Source of the DNA: Burkholderiaceae bacterium | Lineage (GTDB): Bacteria > Pseudomonadota > Gammaproteobacteria > Burkholderiales > Burkholderiaceae_D | NCBI GenBank assembly: GCA_004298905.1 | Contig: SCTK01000006.1 | Location: 62,001 to 126,000 of the forward strand | DNA: 64,000 bases | Direction of reading: 5' to 3' | Shown here: in pieces, positions 1 through 7,096 of the stretch | Numbering within the stretch: the stretch's first letter is position 1 | Layout of the letters: each line of letters begins with the position of its first letter | Notes under the pieces: model-generated | Seen by the model: the letters and a program-made list of their open reading frames with translations, nothing else | Databases searched by the model: none | What the model was told of the DNA's origin: nothing | Translations under genes and position numbers: made by a program

Positions 1-19
1 CTTAATGAGAATCACTTGC
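1..19. promoter_or_regulatory. Fur-box-like site (distal)
   Basis: This stretch matches the 19-bp Fur consensus (GATAATGATAATCATTATC) at 13 of 19 positions by eye. It lies upstream of a cupredoxin/FTR1 iron-uptake operon, next to a better second copy, so iron-responsive repression is likely. The window begins here, so a longer site could extend to the left. Confidence 0.5.
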
Positions 20-29
20 AATTACAAAT

Positions 30-48
30 GGGAATGTTTATCATTATC
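30..48. promoter_or_regulatory. Fur-box-like site (proximal)
   Basis: I count 15 of 19 matches to the Fur consensus, including an unbroken right half ATCATTATC. It sits about 40 bases before the cupredoxin start, where a bound repressor would block transcription. Two adjacent sites are common at strongly iron-regulated promoters. The match is seen directly; binding is inferred. Confidence 0.65.
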
Positions 49-86
49 AAAACTTCAACGCACCCTGCCCTGTGAAAGGACGTTTC

Positions 87-407
87 ATGCTTCGTCTTAG
101 CTTGTTGTTGCTCGCTTTCCCCGTGATGGCACTGGCTGCCGATCCGGTCGAAGTCAATCTCGCGATTCGCGACCACCGTTTTGATCCGGCTGAACTCCAT
201 GTTCCGGCCGGACAAAAAATCCGCCTCATCGTCGAAAACAAGGACAGCACGCCGGAAGAATTCGAGAGCCACGAGTTGAACCGGGAAAAGGTCATTCCCG
301 GCAACACCAAGTCACCCCTCTATATTGGCCCGCTCCAACCCGGCCGTTATCACTTCTTTGGCGATTTCAATCCCAAGACCGCGCAGGGCGACATCGTCGC
401 CGAATAA
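87..407 (+). CDS. Periplasmic cupredoxin-domain protein of an FTR1 iron-uptake operon
   Basis: A 106-residue protein with an N-terminal signal peptide (LRLSLLLLAFPVMALAA) followed by a single cupredoxin-like fold (EVNLAIRDHRFDP, VPAGQKIRLIVENKD, GRYHFFGDF). Small cupredoxins of this sort accompany FTR1 permeases in FtrABCD/EfeUOB-like systems, where they are thought to bind or oxidise iron in the periplasm before import. The ATG at 87 is preferred over the in-frame GTG at 72 because AAAGGA lies 6 bases before it and that GTG would sit upstream of the ribosome-binding site. It is followed after 18 bases by the FTR1 gene. No P19 or ferredoxin partner gene is visible here. Confidence 0.75.
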   Translation: MLRLSLLLLAFPVMALAADPVEVNLAIRDHRFDPAELHVPAGQKIRLIVENKDSTPEEFESHELNREKVIPGNTKSPLYIGPLQPGRYHFFGDFNPKTAQGDIVAE

Positions 408-425
408 TTTTTCTGACCACACACC

Positions 426-1259
426 ATGTTCGCCACCGCCCTGATAGTTTTTCGTGAAGTGCTGGAAGCCGCACTGATTATCGGCATCGTCGCCGCCGCC
501 ACGCGTGGCGTACCGCAGCGCGGCCGCTGGCTCGGTGCCGGTTTGCTGTTGGGTCTGGCCGGTGCAGGGTTGCTCGCAGCCGGTACGGAAAGCATCGCCC
601 GTCTGGCCAGTGGTCTGGGTCAGGAAATTTTCAACGCCGGCATTCTCGGCGTCGCCGTCATCATGCTGGCCTGGCACAACATCTGGATGGCATCGCACGG
701 CAAGCAACTGGCAAGCAACGCCCGCGGCGTCGGTCAGGCAGTGCGCGATGGTCTGCAGGAATGTTCCGTGCTGATGGTGCTGGTCGGACTCGCCGTGCTG
801 CGCGAAGGCGCAGAGACTGTCTTGTTTCTCTATGGCGTCGCCGCCTCCGGAGGTTCTGACAACAACACTATGCTATTGGGCGGCGTGATTGGCATTGCGG
901 GCGGCACCGCTATCGGCGTCGCCATGTATCAGGGACTGCTGCGTATTCCACTACGCTGGTTTTTCAGCGCCACCGCCCTGCTGGTGCTGCTGCTGGCCGC
1001 CGGCATGGCTGCACAGGCCACCGGTTTCCTGATCCAGGCCGACTTGCTCCCCAGTCTGGCCGACCCGCTCTGGGACACGTCCAGCCTGCTGGATGACCAT
1101 TCCATCAGCGGCAAACTCTTGCATGGCTTGGTCGGCTATACCGCCCGTCCCGCCGGAATGCAGGTGATCGCGTATATCGCCGTCGCGGTGTTGATCGCGT
1201 TCGGCATGCGCTGGGTTAACCACGGTGGCCGCGCCCACAGCCCTTCCCCATCAGTTTGA
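426..1259 (+). CDS. FTR1-family high-affinity iron permease
   Basis: A 277-residue polytopic inner-membrane protein. Two REXXE iron-binding motifs are present, REVLE at residues 10-14 and REGAE at about 126-130, in separate hydrophobic helices, as required for iron passage in the FTR1/EfeU/FtrC family. Further hydrophobic segments follow (for example near residues 150-170, 180-200 and 245-265). Length and motif spacing agree with bacterial FTR1 permeases. It is the second gene of the Fur-box operon, between the cupredoxin and an outer-membrane protein. Whether Fe2+ or Fe3+ is carried cannot be read from sequence. Confidence 0.88.
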   Translation: MFATALIVFREVLEAALIIGIVAAATRGVPQRGRWLGAGLLLGLAGAGLLAAGTESIARLASGLGQEIFNAGILGVAVIMLAWHNIWMASHGKQLASNARGVGQAVRDGLQECSVLMVLVGLAVLREGAETVLFLYGVAASGGSDNNTMLLGGVIGIAGGTAIGVAMYQGLLRIPLRWFFSATALLVLLLAAGMAAQATGFLIQADLLPSLADPLWDTSSLLDDHSISGKLLHGLVGYTARPAGMQVIAYIAVAVLIAFGMRWVNHGGRAHSPSPSV

Positions 1260-1294
1260 TTTTTCTTCCTATCTCACGAAAGACCCCCTTAAAA

Positions 1295-2035
1295 ATGAAA
1301 CGCGTACTACTTGCACTCACTCTCGGCTGCGGCATGACTTCAGCCTATGCCGGACCTGCCGACTATGTCAACGTTCCCGCCGTCGAATATGGCGAGAAGG
1401 AAATCGACTTCAAATACGGCAACGACAGCAACAAGGATGACACCCGTACAGACGCCGCCAGCATTGGTTTTGGCTGGGGTGTGACACCCACCTGGTTCAC
1501 TGAAGTCTATGCCAAATGGCAGCGCACCACACCCGATGGCACCAAGTTCGATGCCATTGAATGGGAAAACAAATTTCAACTCACCGAAACCGGCAAATAT
1601 CCCATCGATATCGGTCTGCTGACCGAAGTTGAAATCACGCACGAACCTTCCGACCCGAATGAATTCAAATTCGGTCCGCTGTTCCAGACCGAGTTCGGCA
1701 AACTGCAACTCAACGGCAATCTGTTCTTCCAGCGCACATTTGGCGGCGTCCTGGCAGAGGATGAAAAGCGCGTCACCGAAATCAGCTATCAATGGCAAAT
1801 CAAATACCGCTATCAAGCCAGCTTCGAATTTGGCGCTCAGGGCTTTGGCGAAATGGGTGAGTGGAATCATTGGGAACCCCACAACGAACAAATCCACAAA
1901 CTCGGCCCAGCCATTTTCGGCGCCATCGATCTGGGCAACCATCGCAAGATCAAGTACAACGCCGCCCTGCTGTTCAGCGCCAGCGACGCAGCTCCGCGAC
2001 GCACCTTCCGTCTGCAAACGGAATACGAATTCTGA
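1295..2035 (+). CDS. Outer-membrane beta-barrel protein linked to the FTR1 operon
   Basis: A 246-residue protein with a signal peptide (MKRVLLALTLGCGMTSAYAG) and alternating amphipathic strands rich in aromatic residues, ending in Phe (TEYEF), a typical BAM-recognised C-terminus of an outer-membrane barrel. I do not recognise a named family. The start at 1295 is chosen because the signal peptide begins there; an upstream TTG at 1256 would overlap the permease stop. Its place 35 bases after the permease gene, before a terminator, suggests it is the last gene of the iron operon and may be an outer-membrane channel for the substrate. That role is inference. Confidence 0.6.
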   Translation: MKRVLLALTLGCGMTSAYAGPADYVNVPAVEYGEKEIDFKYGNDSNKDDTRTDAASIGFGWGVTPTWFTEVYAKWQRTTPDGTKFDAIEWENKFQLTETGKYPIDIGLLTEVEITHEPSDPNEFKFGPLFQTEFGKLQLNGNLFFQRTFGGVLAEDEKRVTEISYQWQIKYRYQASFEFGAQGFGEMGEWNHWEPHNEQIHKLGPAIFGAIDLGNHRKIKYNAALLFSASDAAPRRTFRLQTEYEF

Positions 2036-2067
2036 TTTCAGTTCAGCGCTGTTGAACCGTTTATTTG

Positions 2068-2091
2068 AAGGGAGGCCTGGCCTCCCTTTTT
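2068..2091 (+). terminator. Rho-independent terminator after the iron operon
   Basis: A stem of about 9 bp (AAGGGAGGC pairing with GCCTCCCTT, loop CTG) is followed directly by a run of T. It lies 33 bases after the stop of the outer-membrane protein gene and should end the FTR1 transcript. Confidence 0.8.
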
Positions 2092-2166
2092 CATGGGCTT
2101 TGAAAAATCTATTGTGCGGCCGGATTTGATGCTATATAACCTTCCGCAAATATTCACGGAGCCATC

Positions 2167-2406
2167 ATGACTTATGAAGAATATCTGGACGAAGTCACAA
2201 CGCTGATCACCGAGCTGTACGACATCAGCGACGCTGCCGCGATCAAATATGTAATGCGCGCCCAGGCAGCCGACTTCTTCACCCTGCACGACGATGATGC
2301 GGAAATGCGTACTCAGGAACGCGCCGAACAAGATGCGCGCACCGTTTATGCGCAACAGCACAAACCGCCCGCGCCCACACCACCCAAGAAAGAAAAACGC
2401 AAATAA
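2167..2406 (+). CDS. Small hypothetical protein, 79 residues
   Basis: An acidic N-terminal helical part (MTYEEYLDEVTTLITELYD) is followed by a basic, proline-rich tail (KPPAPTPPKKEKRK). GGAG-like sequence (CACGGAGCCATC) precedes the ATG, so translation is plausible. No signal peptide or membrane segment. It stands alone between a terminator and a VOC-family gene. I do not recognise the family. Confidence 0.6.
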   Translation: MTYEEYLDEVTTLITELYDISDAAAIKYVMRAQAADFFTLHDDDAEMRTQERAEQDARTVYAQQHKPPAPTPPKKEKRK

Positions 2407-2526
2407 CAGGGGCAAGAAAAAACCGTTTTGAACGCTGTGCAGTCGCCAGCGAAATTGTATTTCGCATTTCACAAAGACCGTCTACCATGAAGCTTCCACA
2501 CCCCGAGATCACTCAAGGAGGCCATC

Positions 2527-2910
2527 ATGAACGAAGCAATGAAACAACACGGCGCATTCAGCTGGTGTGAACTTTTGACCAAAGATGTTGAAGCCGCAAA
2601 ACTCTTCTACGCACGTCTGTTCGACTGGACCACTGAAGACATGTCCATGCCCGGCATGACCTACACCGTGGTGAAAAATGGCGCGGACGGCATCGGTGGC
2701 ATCATGGCCATCCCTCCCGATGCGCAAGGCATGCCGCCCATGTGGGGCTGCTACGTCACCGTTGACAACGTTGACCTCACCGCGAAAACGGCCATGGAAA
2801 TGGGCGCCACCCTGATCGTGCCCCCGCGCGACATCCCCAACGTCGGCCGCTTCTGCGTCATCCGCGACCCGCAAGGTGCGATGATCAACGCGATTACCTA
2901 CAAGAGCTGA
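2527..2910 (+). CDS. VOC-family (glyoxalase/bleomycin-resistance fold) protein
   Basis: A 127-residue protein that begins HGAFSWCELLTKDVEAAKLFYARLFDW, the typical first beta-alpha-beta module of vicinal oxygen chelate proteins, and repeats the module in the second half (GCYVTVDNVDLTAKTAMEMG, then FCVIRDPQGAMI). Members bind metal and act as isomerases, dioxygenases or resistance proteins; the substrate is not predictable here. A strong ribosome-binding site, AAGGAGG, lies just before the ATG. Confidence 0.8.
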   Translation: MNEAMKQHGAFSWCELLTKDVEAAKLFYARLFDWTTEDMSMPGMTYTVVKNGADGIGGIMAIPPDAQGMPPMWGCYVTVDNVDLTAKTAMEMGATLIVPPRDIPNVGRFCVIRDPQGAMINAITYKS

Positions 2911-3045
2911 AAACTTCTACCGCACTAGACCGGACACTGGCGACAGTAGGGTAGATATACCGAAGTCGAATATTTTTTCTTACATGGGGAAGGTAAATCG
3001 ACTCCGGTACTTTTTACGTGAATCGCAAACGGACGCTCTTAAGCG

Positions 3046-3525
3046 TCAGCCGCGCCGGGCTGCTTCGATCGTCGCGATGTCGATCTTCCTCATTTGCATC
3101 ATCGCCTCGAAAGCGCGCTTGGCTGCGGCGCGATCGGGGTCGGTGATTGCGGCAATAAGCGCGCGCGGTGTAATCTGCCACGACAGACCCCACTTGTCCT
3201 TGCACCAGCCGCAGGCGCTCTCCTGACCGCCGTTGCCCACGACCGCGTTCCACAAGCGATCGGTTTCGGCTTGGTCGTCAGTAGCAACCTGGAACGAAAA
3301 AGCCTCGTTGTGCTTGAACACCGGACCACCATTCAGGCCGAGACAAGGGATGCCAATCACGGTGAACTCGACCGTCAATACATCGCCCTGCTTGCCCGCG
3401 GGATAGTCGCCGGGCGCACGATGGACCGTTCCCACTGCGCTGTCCGGGAACGTTTCGGCGTAGAACTGCGCGGCGTCCAGAGCGGTGCCGTCATACCAGA
3501 GACAGATTGTGTTTTTGGGGATCAT
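3046..3525 (-). CDS. PhnB-like VOC-family protein
   Basis: A 159-residue protein of the PhnB/3-demethylubiquinone-methyltransferase-like VOC group: it opens with ICLWYDGTALDAAQFYAETF and contains GLNGGPVFKHNEAFSF and the CGWCKDKWGLSWQITP stretch characteristic of the group. Despite the family name, most members have no proven methyltransferase activity. The ATG at 3525 is chosen over a GTG at 3537 because GGAGA lies 6 bases upstream of it. It is transcribed towards the preceding VOC gene but is not closely related to it. Confidence 0.8.
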   Translation of the reverse strand: MIPKNTICLWYDGTALDAAQFYAETFPDSAVGTVHRAPGDYPAGKQGDVLTVEFTVIGIPCLGLNGGPVFKHNEAFSFQVATDDQAETDRLWNAVVGNGGQESACGWCKDKWGLSWQITPRALIAAITDPDRAAAKRAFEAMMQMRKIDIATIEAARRG

Positions 3526-3698
3526 TTCGTTCTCCACGCGTGACTGTTACGTATATCCTATGCCCATAAACTTATAGGTGAGAAAACCAGTAGCGCCGGG
3601 CCCGAAAGCGCGAATTGCTTCGTGGAACGTGCTACAACATCCCTCTGTTTCAATGCTGACTGTGTGATGTGCCGAATCAATGCACTATGGCGAATTTA

Positions 3699-3736
3699 CC
3701 CTCCCCCTTCAAGGGGAGGGCCAGGGTGGGGATGGG
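3699..3736. repeat. REP-like palindrome, family A copy 1
   Basis: CCCTCCCCCTT pairs with AAGGGGAGGG (one bulged C), followed by CCAGGGTGGGGATGGG. The same unit, hairpin plus tail, occurs twice more in the window as an inverted pair between flgE and flgF, which marks it as a dispersed repeat. Confidence 0.7.
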
Positions 3737-3796
3737 TTGTCTTTGCAGTTGCCGTTGCTGTTCAAAACCCCGCTTGGACGCTGCCGCAATAATGGG

Positions 3797-3870
3797 TTGC
3801 AAAACAGATCAGAAGCGAAAACTGTTTGAGCCCTCGCAGAGGGCGAGTTTTTTCGCTTCCTGTTTTGCAA
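3797..3870. repeat. Nested inverted repeat
   Basis: Outer arms TTGCAAAACAG and CTGTTTTGCAA, a middle pair GAAGCGAAAACT / AGTTTTTTCGCTTC, and an inner GCCCTC-GCA-GAGGGC stem fold into one long hairpin of about 74 bases. No coding potential. Probably part of the same composite repeat as the neighbouring hairpin. Confidence 0.65.
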
Positions 3871-3924
3871 TCCAGTTTTGCGGGTACCCCGAAGGGGCAG
3901 CGTCCTCGCGGTCGCCTTTCTTTT

Positions 3925-3960
3925 AGTTACTTTTCTTTGGCGACGCAAAGAAAAGTAACT
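3925..3960. repeat. Perfect 15-bp stem hairpin
   Basis: AGTTACTTTTCTTTG is repeated in inverse orientation after a 6-base loop. It is not followed by a T-run and no gene ends nearby, so it is better read as a mobile or dispersed repeat than as a terminator. Confidence 0.65.
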
Positions 3961-4003
3961 TGCTGCCGGGCAACCCCCGGCAATCGTTGCACTTCGTAGT
4001 CCG

Positions 4004-4090
4004 CGAAAAAGGGGTCAGACTCGATGTTTTCTGTGCCATTGCACTTCGCAATAGCGCCTCGGAGAAAAATCGAATCTGACCCCGTTTTCG
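4004..4090. repeat. Inverted repeat with GGGGTCAGA motif
   Basis: Two 22-base arms match at 20 positions in inverse orientation and each carries GGGGTCAGA. The TCTGACCCC core also occurs in the palindrome at 15606-15706. Motifs of this kind are known at repeats mobilised by REP-associated (RAYT) transposases; no such gene is in the window, so the link is inference. Confidence 0.55.
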
Positions 4091-4140
4091 CTACCACCTT
4101 GAAGAAGAACCGAATCCGATCTCATTTTCGCTGCGCGATC

Positions 4141-4180
4141 CTGTCACACAAACATCACACAACTGTCATCCCGGCGTCAC
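4141..4180 (+). promoter_or_regulatory. PHO box (four 7-bp PhoB half-sites)
   Basis: Four 7-base units, CTGTCAC, ACATCAC, CTGTCAT and GCGTCAC, are each separated by exactly 4 bases, giving the 11-bp period of PhoB-bound PHO boxes. A CTAAAT -10-like element starts 10 bases after the last unit, the spacing usual for Pho promoters, which puts the transcript start at about 4203. The site directly precedes the plcP-like gene. Confidence 0.85.
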
Positions 4181-4220
4181 ATGACACGGGCTAAATGCGG
4201 TGAGTTCATTTCTTACCCGC

Positions 4221-5114
4221 ATGATGCTGACGAAAACTGCTGGCTTACTTTCCAACGACACTTCCGCTGCGCGCAGCGACGCGCTTCTTCCCGCTGCACC
4301 AACGTCTGCAGCATCTACGGCCGATAAGCACTATCGCGCGATCTGGATTTCCGATATTCATCTGGGCACCGCCGGTTGCAAGGCGGAATATCTGCTCGAT
4401 TTTCTCAAGCACAACGAATCGGATTTTCTCTATCTGGTGGGCGACATCATCGATGGCTGGCAGTTGAAAAAGGGTTGGTTCTGGCCGCAGGCGCATAACG
4501 ATGTGGTGCAAAAGATTTTGCGCAAGGCGCGCAAAGGGACGCAGGTGATTTACGTGCCGGGCAATCACGATGAATTTGCGCGCGGCTATCTGCATCACAC
4601 CTTCGGCGATATTCAGGTGGTCGATGAGGCCGTGCACACACTGCTGGACAAGCGCCGCCTGTGGGTCACGCATGGCGATTTGTTCGATGGTGTGCTGCTG
4701 CATGCGAAGTGGCTGGCCTACCTGGGCGACACGCTGTACACGCTGATTCTGTCGCTCAATCACTGGTTCAATCGCTGGCGTCATCGTTTTGGCCTGTCGT
4801 ACTGGTCGCTGTCGCAGTATCTGAAACACAAGGTCAAGAACGCGGTCAGTTTCATTACCCAGTTCGAAGATGCGTTGGCTGAGCAAGCGCGGCGACGCGG
4901 TTACGACGGCGTGGTGTGCGGCCATATTCACAAGGCGGAAATCCGCATGATCGACGGCGTGCTCTATTGCAACGATGGCGACTGGGTCGAGAGCCTGACG
5001 GCGCTGGTTGAAACCACGACAGGTGAATTGAAGATCATCACCTGGGCACACCTGGGGCACAGCAAACCTGCGCACACTCAAGCTGCAATGGAACCCCTCC
5101 AACAACCCGCATGA
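4221..5114 (+). CDS. plcP: PlcP-like phospholipase C (calcineurin-type metallophosphoesterase)
   Basis: A protein of about 297 residues with all metallophosphoesterase motifs: SDIH (D45, H47), GDIID (D75), GNHDE (N115), THGD (H151) and GHIH (H235, H237). It resembles the rhizobial/marine PlcP group (for example the WPQAHNDVVQK and YWSLSQYLK stretches) more than classical LpxH, although databases often call it UDP-2,3-diacylglucosamine diphosphatase. PlcP splits phospholipids to diacylglycerol during phosphate starvation. A PHO box upstream, and glycosyltransferase and diacylglycerol kinase genes downstream, support that reading. The ATG at 4221 is preferred to a GTG at 4200 because the predicted transcript starts near 4203; the ribosome-binding site is weak either way. 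Confidence 0.8.
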   Translation: MMLTKTAGLLSNDTSAARSDALLPAAPTSAASTADKHYRAIWISDIHLGTAGCKAEYLLDFLKHNESDFLYLVGDIIDGWQLKKGWFWPQAHNDVVQKILRKARKGTQVIYVPGNHDEFARGYLHHTFGDIQVVDEAVHTLLDKRRLWVTHGDLFDGVLLHAKWLAYLGDTLYTLILSLNHWFNRWRHRFGLSYWSLSQYLKHKVKNAVSFITQFEDALAEQARRRGYDGVVCGHIHKAEIRMIDGVLYCNDGDWVESLTALVETTTGELKIITWAHLGHSKPAHTQAAMEPLQQPA

Positions 5115-5131
5115 TTTTTTTGAAGGCTGCC

Positions 5132-6193
5132 ATGAAAATTCTGATCGTCACCGATGCCTGGGAACCGCAGGTCAATGGCGTGGTACGCACGCTGAAAAAT
5201 ACGCGGCGCGAATTGCAGGCGATGGGCCATGAGGTGGCGATGCTGACGCCCTTGGAATTCCACACCCTGCCCTGTCCGACCTATCCTGAAATTCGCCTCT
5301 CTCTTTTTCCCGCGCGCAAGGTTCGGCGCATCATCGAAGAAGTGCAGCCCGATGCCCTGCACATTGCCACCGAAGGGCCACTGGGCATGGCAACGCGCGC
5401 CTATGCACGCAAGCACAACTTGCCTTACACGACGGCCTATCACACGCGCTTCCCGGAATATGTGCAGCCGCGCTTCGGCATTCCACTCTCGGTCACCTAT
5501 GCTTTTCTGCGCTGGTTTCACAAGCATTCCAGCGCGGTGCTGGTGCCCACGCCGGTCGTCAAACGCGATCTGGAAGCGTATGGTTTCAACAATGTGGTGC
5601 TGTGGTCGCGTGGTGTCGATCTGGACAAGTTCACGCCGGAACCGCGCCAGACCCCGGATTGCGAGCGTCCGGTATTTCTCTATGTCGGCCGCGTCGCCGT
5701 GGAAAAAAATGTCGAGGCTTTTCTCGAACTGAATCTGCCCGGGAGTAAATGGGTGGCCGGTGAAGGCCCGCAACTGGCCGCACTGCGTGCCAAGTATCCC
5801 GAGGCGCGTTACACCGGCGTGTTGATGCAGCCGGAGCTGTCGGTGCTTTACCGCGATGCCGATGTATTTGTTTTCCCCAGCAAGACCGACACCTTCGGTC
5901 TGGTATTGCTGGAAGCCATGGCCAGCGGTACGCCGGTGGCGGCGTATCCGGTCACCGGGCCGATCGATGTGATAGGCGACAGTGGCGCAGGCGCCCTCAA
6001 CCACAATCTACATCAAGCCTGTCTGGATGCGCTCAAGATCCCGCGCAGCCGCGTGCGTGCTTATGCGGAAAAATTTTCCTGGCGCGCGGCGACCGAACAG
6101 TTCTATGCTTACCTGCAACCCTTGCGCAACAATCAGTCATATAATTCGACCTCCCGTATCGAGGCCTCTGCAAAAACACAAATCGATACATAA
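5132..6193 (+). CDS. agt: Agt-like lipid glycosyltransferase (GT4)
   Basis: A 353-residue GT4 glycosyltransferase: N-terminal Rossmann start MKILIVTDAWEPQVNGVVRT, acceptor-side loop AYHTRFPEYV, then VLWSRGVDLDKF, YVGRVAVEKN and the donor-binding SKTDTFGLVLLEAMASG. In the plcP-agt pairs of alphaproteobacteria and marine bacteria, this enzyme puts sugars on the diacylglycerol released by PlcP to make phosphorus-free glycolipids. Here it follows plcP almost directly. An upstream ATG at 5111 overlaps the plcP stop by 4 bases (coupling possible), but GAAGG before the ATG at 5132 and the family N-terminus favour the latter. Sugar specificity is unknown. Confidence 0.78.
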   Translation: MKILIVTDAWEPQVNGVVRTLKNTRRELQAMGHEVAMLTPLEFHTLPCPTYPEIRLSLFPARKVRRIIEEVQPDALHIATEGPLGMATRAYARKHNLPYTTAYHTRFPEYVQPRFGIPLSVTYAFLRWFHKHSSAVLVPTPVVKRDLEAYGFNNVVLWSRGVDLDKFTPEPRQTPDCERPVFLYVGRVAVEKNVEAFLELNLPGSKWVAGEGPQLAALRAKYPEARYTGVLMQPELSVLYRDADVFVFPSKTDTFGLVLLEAMASGTPVAAYPVTGPIDVIGDSGAGALNHNLHQACLDALKIPRSRVRAYAEKFSWRAATEQFYAYLQPLRNNQSYNSTSRIEASAKTQIDT

Positions 6194-6213
6194 ATCGATA
6201 CCCCTGAGCCTTC

Positions 6214-6600
6214 ATGGACCAAGAACAACAGGAAAGCCCCTTCAAAAGCAGCGGGGGGGCCAAGCGGATTTATGCTGCCCTGCTCAATTCACTGCGCGGT
6301 TTCAAACTGGCCTATCGCCACGAAAGTGCGTTCCGGCAGGAATTGTTTCTCGTTTTGATTCTGCTGCCGCTGGCCTGTTATGTGCACGTCACCGCGGCCG
6401 AGCGTGTTCTGCTGATTGCTTCGGCGCTGTTGATCCTGATCGTCGAACTACTCAATTCCAGCGTCGAGGCCGCCATCGACCGTATCTCGCTTGAACGCCA
6501 CCAACTGTCGGGACGCGCCAAGGATCTCGGCAGCAGTGCTGTTATGATCGCGCTCATCAACTGCGCAATCACTTGGGGGCTGATTCTGTCTGGTTCCTGA
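6214..6600 (+). CDS. dgkA: Diacylglycerol kinase
   Basis: A 128-residue DgkA-type integral membrane kinase with the hallmark ESAFRQE and ELLNSSVEAAIDR ... AKDLGSSAV segments and three hydrophobic helices. It phosphorylates diacylglycerol to phosphatidic acid at the inner membrane. Lying 20 bases after the glycosyltransferase gene in a PHO-box operon, it would return diacylglycerol not used for glycolipid to phospholipid synthesis. The N-terminal extension of about 15 residues is hydrophilic and unremarkable. Confidence 0.9.
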   Translation: MDQEQQESPFKSSGGAKRIYAALLNSLRGFKLAYRHESAFRQELFLVLILLPLACYVHVTAAERVLLIASALLILIVELLNSSVEAAIDRISLERHQLSGRAKDLGSSAVMIALINCAITWGLILSGS

Positions 6601-6624
6601 GCTTGCCTCGATAGGGGCTTCACG

Positions 6625-7092
6625 ATGGAACTTCTACTCTGGAGACATGCGGAAGCGGTCGATCTGCCGGAACGCGGCGGCGACATGCAACGAGAGCTGA
6701 CCCCCTTGGGCCGCCAACAGGCAAAACAAGTGGCGCACTGGCTGGCGCCACGCCTTGCACCCCATACCCGGATTCTAGTCAGTCCCGCATTGCGCACCCA
6801 GCAAACCGCGCGCGCGCTCACCGATCAATTCACCATCCTGCACGAAATCGGCACCGGCGGTTACCCGGAAGACATCCTCCGCGTCACGGGATGGCCCGAT
6901 GCAAAAGGCATGACGCTGGTCGTCGGGCATCAGCCGACACTGGGCGCGCTGGCCAGCCTGTTGTTGACGGGTCATGCAGCAGGCTGGGAGGTGAAGAAAG
7001 GCGCGCTGTGGTGGTTCAAGGCGCGCCGTGGCGAATCCCTCTTGCGTGCCGTCATCTCGCCCGATCTGTGCGATGCGCCGGATGTTAAGTAG
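6625..7092 (+). CDS. sixA: SixA-type phosphohistidine phosphatase
   Basis: A 155-residue histidine-phosphatase-fold protein. WRHAEA with H8 is the catalytic RHG-like motif, RTQQTARAL is the second substrate-loop motif and VVGHQPTLG holds the other conserved His (H102). E. coli SixA removes phosphate from phosphohistidine of the ArcB Hpt domain and of NPr; the target here is not known. It follows dgkA by 24 bases and may be in the same transcript. It converges with the PilZ gene 4 bases downstream. Confidence 0.82.
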   Translation: MELLLWRHAEAVDLPERGGDMQRELTPLGRQQAKQVAHWLAPRLAPHTRILVSPALRTQQTARALTDQFTILHEIGTGGYPEDILRVTGWPDAKGMTLVVGHQPTLGALASLLLTGHAAGWEVKKGALWWFKARRGESLLRAVISPDLCDAPDVK

Positions 7093-7096
7093 GCGG

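Larger units (their letters stand above)
3526..4140. repeat. Gene-free stretch built of several palindromic repeats
   Basis: About 0.6 kb without a convincing gene. It holds, in order: a C/G-rich hairpin with a GGGTGGGGATGGG tail, a nested inverted repeat centred on a GCCCTC/GAGGGC stem, a 15-bp perfect hairpin (AGTTACTTTTCTTTG), and a 22-bp imperfect inverted repeat containing GGGGTCAGA. The individual units are listed separately. Such mosaics are typical of dispersed, non-coding repeat families in proteobacteria. The short frames running through it look like chance. Confidence 0.6.

Noticed and set aside
3669-3948. Short open frames in the repeat mosaic on both strands
   Set aside because: They run over inverted repeats, lack ribosome-binding sites and show no recognisable protein.
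4319-4326. GCCGATAA inside the plcP-like gene (a similar one in ppx near 9903)
   Set aside because: Within coding sequence, with no -35 partner and no FliA-type gene downstream; chance matches.
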